Shown here in pieces: positions 7,848 through 16,721 of a stretch of 16,721 nt of DNA. Made by a program: the position numbers and the translations under genes. The DNA is from Spinellus fusiger (taxonomy: Eukaryota > Mucoromycota > Mucoromycetes > Mucorales > Phycomycetaceae). Position 1 is the stretch's first letter. The number at the start of each line of letters is the position of its first letter. The notes below the pieces were generated by a model. The model saw nothing but the letters and a program-made list of their open reading frames with translations. It did no database searches and was not told the origin of the DNA. Location: contig JALLLS010000174.1 of the NCBI GenBank assembly GCA_025094145.1, positions 1-16,721 of the forward strand. The letters are read 5' to 3'.

Positions 7848-10819
7848 TTACACAATGATAAATTCACTGGAATATCCACGATGAGGCAAAATGTCCCTAC
7901 AGTGTATTTGTAGTCTTAGCTTAGATACCACAGCAGAACTTACTTTTCAAAAGGAACTCGGTGATGGCCAAAATATCCTATACGATAAGTACCCACTAAT
8001 AAGAATAGAGTCAGTTCTATTGGTCTGTTTTCTAATACTATTTTCATAGTAAACTACCTGGTGTTGTCTCATCAATGTCCCACCTTATCACAGCCTCAGA
8101 ATGTCCAAGGATAGGCATTGTAGAGTGCCAAAGAAATCTATCCATGCAAGTCAATCTCCATTTGATAAATCAGAGAAATAGAAGACCTTACCTTGTGTCG
8201 TAGTCATTGTCTGTTCTTATGACCTTCCAATCACCTGACTTCTGTTTTTCTTCTACTGTCAAGTAAGTTCCTTCTAGCATACCGTCATTCCGGGGATTGC
8301 CTGCTACAAAAGTAGCCTCTACTATGAGTCCAGATTGACGCTCATAAGTAGAATTCACATCCCGCCGTAGTCTCCAAAATGTGGAACAAGGCAGGTCGGT
8401 CAGGGCCATACCCTGCAGACAAGTCAGGTGATTGTCGGACATAATTCGGAAGTATTTCGGTGTTTGAAATAGGATTTCCAGTTGCCATAGCAGTAACAAG
8501 TTCATCGAATACTTTAATATAAGCTGATAAAGTGTGTGGACCATAAGGAGTCTATAGGATATGAGCCAAGTTAGAGAAAAACAAAATCCATAGTATCCCA
8601 TCTCATCCTGTATTATTTACAGAGGCTCCTTCATAGCGTTGCATTGATACTCTTCAAAAGTAGCACAGTAGGACTAAATATGTAAATATAAATAAAGGCA
8701 TCAATAGGCATAAAAGAGCAAGAAAGTAATACTTACAGCATAGCCATTGGATGGACCTGTATGAAGAATATCGTATCTTCATCACCCATGCCTAGCTGGA
8801 TAATCTTTTGTTTGACCGCCTTTTGTAGTCGTCGTCCACTCATTGTAGTGAACTCGGAAGGTACACCACATATAGACATTGCCTACACGCAGCAACTGAA
8901 CATCAAGGATCTTGGGCTGCCAATCAAAAGGATATTTGATTTCTCCGGTATTCAGTAAAATGGCCTTGGGTGCTTGGCATTCTCTTTGTCTCTTTGTGGG
9001 TCTTTTTACTACGTTCCTCATTATATCCCAGAAGAAAGTGCCTTGTGTAGTGTTCTTCACTGTGAGTGCTCTTTCTTTTAGTGTTCATGTGACTCACTTG
9101 ATAAAATCCATCCATGGCAGGTCCATCGGTTGTTCCTGCCGCTAATAGAGACAGTATAAAGAATGAAGTTGTGTCATTGTACAGTGCACTACATTATAAC
9201 ATACTCTACACTAATATACTATACTTTACACTACACTACACTACACTCTACTACACTAGGAAAAGAGAGACTCCCTTTTTCCCCTAGTAACCACTATACT
9301 ATAAACAACAAATAGAGCTTTGTCTTACCAAATCCGTAGCCCTACAATGGTAAATTAATAAATAATCATAATAAAATCATCAGAATGAGTTCATGTCCAG
9401 CCCTTAATGTCATTTCTAGCCCCCTTCCTCGTCTGCTATTTCTAACTCTTAGTTTATGCACCCATAGAAATAAAATGCATTACCATGGCTGGGTCACATA
9501 AGTTCATTTCGACGCCATCATGCAAAATGACCTCTCTCGTGATATCCCAGTACTTTTGTCGATAATCGATGGCGCCTCTAATGGGAAGACCCTTGCTAGC
9601 GAGCAATGTCAGTGCTTTGTCTGCTTGATTCTGTCCAATGATTCGATTGGATTCAAAATGACTTTTCTGCCAACCAGGGCCTCTGTACCAAGAATAGTAG
9701 TATGAATGACAATGAAAATCATGGCAATTGTAATAATGAAAATAGACTACATCCCTCTATTACTATTTACTATTGTTACTACTGCATCCTCTCTTACCTG
9801 CCCACACATTTGGATCCTTGTGAACATTTTGAACTACGAGACCATCACATGGAATATCTGTATCTGAACAAAAAGCACCCATTGTATTGGGACTCACATC
9901 TCCTGCATTGACTTGAGGAAACGCAGCAACAAAGGGTCCTTTGCCCGTCACTTTATCTGGATTCATTTTCTTTTCTATAGCATAAGAGGCAAACCCCTTA
10001 TTGTCTCCATTAATAAGTCGATTGGTACCATTGATAGACACTCCATGAACAGGAAACCTAGTAAATCAGTGATGATATATGAATATCTTGGGTGACTTAC
10101 CAGCTGATGAGTCCAAGGGGTTCCTTCTTTCCTTGAAATCCAATCATCCTCATTTCCTTGTCTACATCATACTGGTACTCTTCTCTTTCTTTTTCTGGGT
10201 TAAGCAGATAGGCCTTTTGGGATCGATTGATGTTTGTATCCAGTAATTGTCCGAGGTAATAAGTGAGGCTACCTTTTTGGAGATTGTTGTGGGCTTGTTC
10301 GATGGCATGCACAATACCAGTGACCATGGGACCTACTGTTTCTTCAATCCAACCATACACCGAGATTTCATAAAGAGCTATATAAAAAATAAATAACATG
10401 AGTATTTAGTTTTTATTGTTTATAGACTCACTGTACTGAAGATAGCCACCCATTCCACTGTGAGAATGTGTACTAGCAAGCATGACATTATGCTCAGTGT
10501 ACATTGTTTTTCCGTGGATCTCTTGAAGAGATTCTACTACTCTCTGCTTAACAATGTCACCCATGGATTGGGTGTCGGTATTTACAAAGACAACTCGACT
10601 GCCAGAATCTGGGTCTATGACAATATAGGCGCGTGCATAGAGACGTTGGAGTAATCCTTCTCCCGTCTGGCCTTTTTTTGCATAGCCCATCATCATAATT
10701 TGAACAATGGGTCCTGTAATATCCCCCATGCCTGTGCCTATCCAATAGTCATCTTGTGAAGATTCTGCTGCTATTGAATAAAAGAATAAGAAAATAAAAC
10801 AAAATGAAATGATCTTCAT
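7848..10819 (-). CDS. Secreted neutral/alkaline ceramidase, 12 exons, with four apparent frame breaks
   Basis: It hydrolyses ceramide to sphingosine and fatty acid, outside the cell or in the secretory path. Exons: 10819-10432, 10377-10101, 10057-9798, 9680-9484, 9341-9329, 9141-9098, 9054-8737, 8673-8621, 8551-8192, 8137-8058, 7995-7944 and 7896-7848; about 697 codons, family-sized. A signal peptide (MKIISFCFIF..., about 1-22) sets the start. Zn-site histidines are in THSHSG (His118, His120) and PVHGV (His226). The nucleophile serine is in GDVSPN (Ser277). GYGFAAGTTDGP, then PSEFTTMSGRR (zinc-ligand Glu) and NGYASY (zinc-ligand Tyr) follow. The C-terminal Ig-like domain has NPRND, TYLTVE and GTYRI. 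All introns are GT-AG. Apparent 1-2 nt losses at about 8862-8877, 8760-8766, 8642 and 8371-8385 break the frame: recent pseudogene or assembly error. Elsewhere it is intact. Confidence 0.88.
9227..9246. repeat. (TACAC)4 microsatellite inside a ceramidase intron
   Basis: Four TACAC units lie in the intron 9142-9328, with imperfect units following to about 9258. No coding role. Confidence 0.8.
9329..9341 (-). other. 13-nt microexon of the ceramidase gene
   Basis: The microexon GGCTACGGATTTG is bounded by TTGTAG before and GTAAGA after. It encodes Gly-Tyr-Gly-Phe plus the first base of Ala. This bridges ...DPAM and AAGTTDGP into the conserved ceramidase block MGYxFAAGTTDGP, and restores frame between the 197-nt and 44-nt exons. 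Flanking introns are 142 nt (9342-9483) and 187 nt (9142-9328). Confidence 0.88.
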
Positions 10820-10854
10820 CAGTGAATAAGAAATTATAAAATGAAATGTAGGCA

Positions 10855-10862
10855 TATTTATA
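10855..10862 (-). promoter_or_regulatory. Candidate TATA box of the ceramidase gene
   Basis: TATAAATA on the minus strand lies 36-43 bp upstream of the chosen ATG (10819). This would give a very short leader. It fits the start at 10819 better than the in-frame ATGs at 10855 and 10918. Confidence 0.3.
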
Positions 10863-12724
10863 TCAGTGCTCCTAGATATAGATACACAGACAAGAGACTC
10901 ACATGTCCATAAATACATATATAGATAAGCACCTATACCTATGTTTACGATTCATAGATTTGCATAGTTGCTAAATCGTACAGCTACTCCAGTGCATAGA
11001 TACATAGGTAATCGAATATTATACTATTAATATAGATTGATATAATACAATACAAGTGTCTGTTTGAGTTTTATTTTTATTTCATTTTCTTTTTGCCTCT
11101 TTCTGATGCTATTACAATATGCATTGACTAATATAGATCATACAGTCCACATCAAAAACACCAAGACAACAAAGAGATAGATCTGCTATCAAAGTTACTT
11201 TCACTACCCTCTTCTCTTATCTTTCTCTCCAAGAAACTCAAGAAGATTGCATAGAGCATTGCTTTAAGATAGATAGAAAGAATGAAGTGAATAGAGTGAA
11301 AAGTCTAAAAGATAGTGTATGAAGCCATTGGAAACAATGTATGTTAGACAATGTGGAAAGACTTTCTATAAATAAAATAAAATAAAAACATCAACTATAT
11401 ACTTTTATTGCCTAAACTGAGCTCTATGAAAAAATGTATGCCTTATAAACTAATGTATGCGTGTGTTCTCAAGTGGCATATTTAAAAAATTCAACAGAGA
11501 GAAAGAAAGAGTTTTATTATCAGAAATGACATATACTATGTAAACCACCACAAGTGTGGTGTGTATAATCTTTCTATTGTCAACAGAGACGAGATCAAGT
11601 CCAAACATCGTGCCAAGTAGTTGAGACGATAGCTATACTAAATAATATTCTCTGATTTACAGCAAAGTGTTGGACGTTTAACATGGTTCGTGGATTTCTT
11701 TCTCTGTAGACACTAGCTAAGATTATAGCCAAGTGGGTGAGTTTCCATAATTGTGGGCAATAGTTATCTTTCAAGACATTAATGTAAGGTTTAAATTTTA
11801 AATTATTTTCCCTATTTCATTATCTTTCGGATATTATTATATATTATTTACTTGTTGGCCTTATAACGGCATGAATGTAAAGAGAAGGAAATAAACCTTT
11901 TACTCATTTTGAATCCCAAGCTTCTATTGTGCCTAAAGAAACAGTAGATAATAATATTTATTTTCATTATACCATTGTTATGTTTATAAAATATATTATT
12001 ATTATTTTACTTTATCTAACAATATAAGTCTAAAGAATTTCCCCCTAAAAGACATAGAGAAGTACCATCCCCAAAACTCACTTTGATTTTATGCATGAGT
12101 TAATATAAGATATTACCAACATGGCCAAGATATCTCACACATTTAAAGTGTACTACCCCTCTGTGAACAGGCTATTAAATCATCAGTAAGCAAAAGACTA
12201 TGTTGAATGTCCTGATATAGCTGTTTTTAAATAATTAAGTAAAATTTGAGGGTAGGAACTCTGAAGAAATGACAAAGATATAAGGTAATATCTATTGGCT
12301 TGTGATAGAGCTTATTAAAACTACAGCAGTCTATGTTTTCATAATCTTAATGAATGATATTATTACACACCTAAAAAAATTGGGATATAAAAGTAAATAC
12401 ACGGACAATAAAATATCACTCTTTTTATGATTGGCTAATGTGTTTTAAAAAGGTATTTTCATAAAGTATTAGTACATTTTTGGGGAGATAAAATATAGTG
12501 TAGAAATATATTATGGTTTAAAAAGACTTACGTGTATCTTAGTTTAGTGCAACAATAACTACACCGGATTATTTTTTGATTTTTTAGTGGGTCAGATACT
12601 ATTAGCCATATGTTTGTTTGATTGTTGTTGATAAGACTCGAAGGCTTCATTTTATGAAATAGAAGTAAATTGTTGTTATTTTGGTTTTTCACAGCAGGAA
12701 TACCTTCATTTGAATAATAGTTAT
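10863..12724. other. AT-rich intergenic region, no gene detected
   Basis: Both strands are dense with stops and I find no family motif, exon series or tRNA. A short perfect palindrome, CACCACA-AG-TGTGGTG, is at 11546-11561. Confidence 0.5.
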
Positions 12725-12990
12725 TCAATAATGGGGTGACTCTGTCTCTCTCCTCGATGTATCTTGCGATTTATGGAACCAGGGAAGATAGTATTTGGCA
12801 GGTATATTGACATAATTGTCTTGATCAATTGATTCCTTCAAGAGTACAAGAGGTCCTACACCCCTGCGCCAAAAACAACCCCAAATCATGACTAAACCTT
12901 TGCCGTACTTGTATGTTTGTTGTGTATGAAGCTTCTCATTTATTGCATAGGACTGTATACCTCACCAAAATGAGAATATTTTTTATTCTT
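12725..12990 (-). pseudogene. Old Tc1-like DDE transposase fragment
   Basis: Reading the minus strand from about 12945 down, one frame gives INEKLHTQQTYKYGKGLVMI, then WGCFWRRGVGPLVLL, DQDNYVNIPAKYYLPWF and a stop at 12725. This matches the central DDE region of Tc1 transposases (NExLH..., GxxxMVWGCFSxxGxGPLV, then xxYxxIL). Upstream, FGEVYS in another frame may continue it. No terminal repeats and no other domains were found. The sequence clearly differs from the mariner copies at 727-2066 and 3489-4712, so it is an older, separate lineage. Confidence 0.7.
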
Positions 12991-13614
12991 TGGTCTTGTT
13001 ATTATTTTGTTATTTCTCACAGAAACTATTCACTTGATACTTAAGTACTCGTCAAGATGAACATAACTGAGCAAGATAATATGCTATTATTGACAAAGAG
13101 GAACAATAGAAGAATGTTGTAGACACTACCAAAGGCTATTTTTGAGATAAAAAGATAAGCAGTGTCTTCATCTGGGCTTGAGCTCATTACAATCCACAAG
13201 ACATAGTACTGACTCTTCTTCTAATAGATGATATATGACTTATTATTCTCAAGACAAGTATTAAGTACAAGGTAAGCATACTATCTCTCTTGATTGAACC
13301 ATTACTAATACACTCTTTTGTTATTAGATAACTTAATATTCTTCTCAAGTCAGTCCCAGGTGGTTTTCTTTTTATACTGTCTAAGGTGTCTAAGGTGTAT
13401 TTCTAAGGATAAGAATTTTAGGATGTATATTCTATTTCAATAAGAAATACGCCTAGAATAGCAGCAACTATAGTAATTGTACATTATTAGCTATATTATT
13501 ATAACAATCAATATTATTCATAAACAATATATCTGATTGATAATACAATTTAATATTGAGGTAATCTATAAAAGGAAATAAACATTTGGATATCCATAAA
13601 CCTTTTGTATGTTT
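12991..13614. other. AT-rich intergenic region, nothing recognised
   Basis: No coding frame, repeat or RNA gene that I can support. Confidence 0.45.
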
Positions 13615-13930
13615 GAGCAACGGAGTTCGTTCTTAAGACATGCAGGACCTCGGGGAAAGGCTAGCTGCTCTTGTATCTACGGGAGTTGGGTTAGCTCTTG
13701 TGTGGTGTGTTGGGGAACTCGGCTCTTATGGCTGTGGGAACTATGATTGTAGTAATCTGGAGGGGACACTGGAAATAGGTTTGTAGAGACACGAGAGAAC
13801 AGATAACAGTAATCTTCCTACCGACGGACCAACGAAAGGGACAAACAAAGAGAGCAAAACAGGAACAGAGCAAGAACCAACAACTATACTTGACCTTGGG
13901 TCTAAACTACCCTACTTTAGGAATCCAGGT
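13615..13930. other. GC-richer block of unknown origin
   Basis: Base composition is visibly less AT-rich than the flanks for about 300 bp (for example CATGCAGGACCTCGGGG and GTTGGGGAACTCGGCTC). A plus-strand frame from about 13782 to 13960 is open (peptides TDGPTKGTNKES and TILDLGSKLPYFRNPGI) but matches no family I know. An old insertion is possible; no terminal repeats were identified. Confidence 0.35.
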
Positions 13931-15020
13931 ATAAGCTTTGACTTCTCTCTTTTCTATTGAAATGTGAAATTGGCTATTATATATACTACTTTTCTGAAAC
14001 ATTCCATTATTGTAACTACTTTTAGCAACTTCCTCCTCTCCTACTTCTTCCACAGCCATCCATGCGAATAGGTGGAGAGACGTCACCTATTCTATACTTT
14101 GATTTTAAACATTTTTCCATAAAAGGTCAAAATATGGGATTGACATAAAAAGAAAAATGTGTCACTGATTTGGAGCCAGAAAATCTTTGGGTGTGTAGTA
14201 AAAGACAATATAGACTCCGCGAAGGGCACCCACGGCTTGATAATGTATTGCCCTGAGTTATGCACTCCCTTATGTTGAACCTGGAGCTAATTATCATCTA
14301 AAAGATAATAGTTCTAGTAGTTTTAAACTTTATATAATATAAAAGGAGTATTCTATAGAATGAAGATACTATTAACTTAGTTATCTTGAACTTTGAATTT
14401 GTATTCAATTGAGCAGGTTCATGTCTATTTTTTAAGTATTGGGTAATGTTCATAAGTGATAGCTATCTGAAAACAGTCCTTATGTTGAGATAGGGAATTG
14501 CTTTCAAATACTTCACCAAAATCCTCATTTATAGTAGGGCAAAGAGATGTAGACTGTGATAGATGCCAAGAGTGAACATGGTGACTATTAAACAGCTTGT
14601 TAATAAACTACTCTATGACTTTATAAACACTATTTCATTAATGTATTGAATGTTTTATGTTTAAATATAAGAAAATTATGGAATGATAAAGAATTCAAGT
14701 AAAAATATGAAGATAAAAGTAAAAATGAAAAATATATGCTTGAAAGGTGTCAAGTATTTCATTCATTTACTTTTTGCTTTCTTGGGGTCGTTTTTCCCTT
14801 TGCTATGTACATACACTTATCCCTTTCACTATTAAAATTATCCTATAACATTTTTCTTAATGCCATCAGACTTCTTAAAGATCAATTGCTTTGAGAAAAA
14901 TCGACATCCAATTTAATTAGCAGGCAACCACTGTCCTAACTCCTCATGAGCTCATATTGCAATTCATTAGACTAGATTACAAAGTACCATTGATTATCAA
15001 CCTATTATGGTTATGATACT

Positions 15021-15036
15021 GTGTGTGTGTGTGTGT
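15021..15036. repeat. (GT)8 microsatellite
   Basis: Eight perfect GT units in intergenic DNA. Confidence 0.9.
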
Positions 15037-15525
15037 CAGATACTACAGATTTTCTGTCTTACGAATGTATCTATATTTCCCTCTTTTTTCTTTTTTTCTT
15101 TTTTCTTTTGTAAAATTGGTTATTGTCCCGATATAGAGTCTGGTAGCTGTTTTCTGATGAATTATGTGTAATCTCTTCAATGAACTATTTTCTGCCAAGA
15201 ACATAATCTTATTAACTCGTCAACCTCATACCAAGTATTGGTGCAAAGACTTGTGATACGAGGACAAATAATAGTTACTTCTTTAGGTGTGATCAAATTT
15301 ATCAACTAATAATATACTATTATCATTGATACTGCTATTTCTGCTATTTCTATTATTATTATTTAGAAAGACAAGGTAAATGAGTCAATGTCAATAAAAT
15401 CAAGGGTATTCAAAACAGGAAAATTTCTTCCAGCAGGGATGGACCCTGAAATAAGGATTTTTGATAAAGCTAGAGTAGTTTAAGCGACTGAAATACAACC
15501 CTCAAACCATACATACAAAAATCAA

Positions 15526-15533
15526 TATAAAAA
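15526..15533 (+). promoter_or_regulatory. Candidate TATA box of the KNH1-like gene
   Basis: TATAAAAA lies 75-82 bp upstream of the ATG at 15608, a suitable distance for transcription start about 45 bp before the ATG. Confidence 0.5.
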
Positions 15534-15607
15534 GTAATTGCTAAGATAGATTTATGTATATGTTAATCGTGTTATTCATCTTTCAATTTTCAACCTTATA
15601 AAGTATT

Positions 15608-16242
15608 ATGGTAAAATCAGTTTTGATCTCTATTTTTGCCTTAATCTCCTTTGCTTCTGCTTCTGCTTCTGCTGCTACTGATACTGATACTTTGGCCATT
15701 AAGATGTAAGGCATTCTTTTTACTTATTCATCACTCTATCTTATTAAATAATGCAAAAAAAAATAGTACTAGCCCTACAAGTCAAACTGTATGGGAATTT
15801 GGAAAGAGCCATACTGTTGAATGGTAATTTTTAAACATATACTTGTTGTATATCTAACTTTCATTTTACTGAACATTTAGGCAAATACCAAAGGGTGTAA
15901 TCATTGATGAAAATGCTTCGTAAGTCACTGAATATTCATGCTCTGCTTTTATTTATATTTGTATTTAGTACTTATCTAAATATATTACATGTCTATCCTG
16001 AAGATCTTGAAAATACAGATGGTAAAAGAAAAGAAAAGAAAAATCGCTAACTTTGCTTTAATATATCAGTATGGAGCCTTGACAGTGATTTTGACATTAA
16101 TAAGGGCTTTTTGAAAGTCTTTATTCCATTATTTTCTCCTGGAGAATCCAACTACACCATCTCACTCTTGGTAGATGACTACAATAGTGGCACAACAGTT
16201 ATTGAATCTGAGCAGTTCACAATTAAGAACTTACAGGATTAA
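15608..16242 (+). CDS. Small secreted KRE9/KNH1-like (Ser-Thr-rich GPI-protein family) protein, five exons
   Basis: Exons are 15608-15705, 15767-15823, 15881-15919, 15969-16021 and 16070-16242; all introns are GT-AG and 48-61 nt, with phases that fit, giving 139 aa. The N terminus is a signal peptide (MVKSVLISIFALISF) followed by a Ser-Ala repeat and a TDTDT linker. Then comes the family pattern KITSPTSQTVWEFGKSHTVEW, i.e. an N-terminal Ig-like fold with SPT...VWExGxxxTVxW, and later LKVFIPLF, NYTISLLVDDYNSG and ESEQFTI strands. Related fungal proteins act in cell-wall beta-glucan assembly or sit at the surface by a GPI anchor. Here the protein stops right after the domain (KNLQD), with no Ser/Thr-rich tail or GPI signal, so it is probably freely secreted. 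One NYT glycosylation site is visible. AATAAA at 16335 follows. Confidence 0.85.
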
Positions 16243-16334
16243 AGTCTCTGATAATGAATTGTTGATATATGTTTGTATACATGGGTAGTTGAGCGTATAC
16301 ACGATCGAAGACTCATAGGAGTCCTTAGTATTTA

Positions 16335-16340
16335 AATAAA
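16335..16340 (+). terminator. Candidate poly(A) signal AATAAA of the KNH1-like gene
   Basis: It lies 93 bp after the stop codon at 16242. Confidence 0.45.
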
Positions 16341-16350
16341 TATACTTATA

Positions 16351-16374
16351 CCTATACCTATACCTATACCTATA
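16351..16374. repeat. (CCTATA)4 hexanucleotide repeat
   Basis: Four perfect CCTATA units lie just beyond the 3' end of the KNH1-like gene. The remaining sequence to 16721 is AT-rich and without a recognisable feature. Confidence 0.9.
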
Positions 16375-16721
16375 CATTTGATAACTAACCTCTACCTTTA
16401 TTGTATTATAGCACTTTTTTCTCTCGCATTGAACAAATTTAGAAAATTAAAGGACACTATATAGGCGTATTTGCTGTTTATTTTATGATATTTGGTAGAG
16501 CTTATCACTCTAAATATACTTGGCAATAATTCGATATGGTTTGTGGTATAGTAAATAAAAGAGTTTTTTTAAAACTAAATTTAAACTAGGCTGTAATCTT
16601 ACCATTTCTAATCTAAATAGTTACATATTCCATTAGTCTTTACTCCACTCTTTTTAGACTATATATTTTTCTTCATGTCATAAACATAAATACACATAGC
16701 CCACATAGATTCTATAGCATA

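Larger units (their letters stand above)
13931..15607. other. AT-rich intergenic region, no gene detected
   Basis: No supported gene on either strand. It contains a (GT)8 microsatellite at 15021-15036 and a short open stretch at about 15368-15484 (peptide FLPAGMDPEIRIFDK) that I cannot assign. The last 100 bp hold the promoter of the secreted-protein gene. Confidence 0.45.

Noticed and set aside
8766..8862. One intron spanning the out-of-frame part of ceramidase exon 7
   Set aside because: The skipped part encodes the conserved PSEFTTMSGRR block with a zinc-ligand Glu, so it is exon with frame breaks.
10820..10918. Ceramidase start at in-frame ATGs at 10918 or 10855
   Set aside because: They would put 12-33 residues before a clear signal peptide; the ATG at 10819 begins the signal peptide directly and lies below a TATA-like box.
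13709..14054. Solo LTR starting TGTTGGGG and ending CA
   Set aside because: No target duplication, primer-binding site or second copy in the window; TG...CA alone is not evidence.
14180..14290. Minus-strand peptide HYQAVGALRGVYIVFYY
   Set aside because: A run of under 30 codons with no recognisable family; not enough to call a gene.
15368..15484. Short open stretch with peptide FLPAGMDPEIRIFDK
   Set aside because: About 39 codons, no start context, no family recognised and no matching neighbour exon; may be chance.
16351..16374. CCTATA array as telomeric repeat
   Set aside because: Only four units, internal, and unlike the usual TTAGGG-type fungal telomere.

Overview
The window looks like nuclear DNA of an early-diverging filamentous fungus, most likely a Mucoromycota/Mucorales relative. 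This is inferred from gene families and gene structure, not from a database match. The pointers are AT-rich intergenic DNA, many short GT-AG introns (43-187 nt), a fungal KRE9/KNH1-like secreted protein, a Ctr copper transporter, a secreted neutral ceramidase, and Helitron and Tc1/mariner relics.

Region 1 (1-5104) is a stack of dead transposons. A minus-strand Helitron Rep/helicase relic runs from about 3329 down through position 1 and out of the window. It is split by a complete 1340-bp Tc1/mariner element (727-2066) with 28-bp terminal inverted repeats and a TA target duplication. A second copy of the same mariner (3489-4712) lies in opposite orientation. It appears identical over 1224 bp, including the same five in-frame stops, but lacks its 5' end exactly where the Helitron side begins. 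The outer end of that second copy interrupts a further relic (4713-5104, minus) that ends in a helix-turn-helix-like stretch. The simplest reading is a nest: HTH relic, then mariner 2, then Helitron, then mariner 1.

Region 2 (5105-10819) holds three host genes. A plus-strand gene (5541-6437) encodes a Gln/Asn-rich protein with a pure (CAA)28 run and a C-terminal CxxC...HxxxH zinc finger. It converges on a minus-strand three-exon copper transporter (6625-7262) whose first intron appears to be GC-AG. A 585-bp spacer with 13- and 14-bp tandem repeats separates this from a minus-strand neutral ceramidase of 12 reconstructed exons (7848-10819). The ceramidase has a 13-nt microexon and four apparent reading-frame breaks clustered at 8371-8877.

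Region 3 (10820-15607) is AT-rich and nearly gene-free. It contains one old Tc1-like transposase fragment (12725-12990, minus) and an unexplained GC-richer block (about 13615-13930).

Region 4 (15608-16242) is a five-exon plus-strand gene for a 139-aa secreted KRE9/KNH1-like protein. I see no operon-like linkage; the copper transporter, ceramidase and cell-wall-type protein appear functionally independent.
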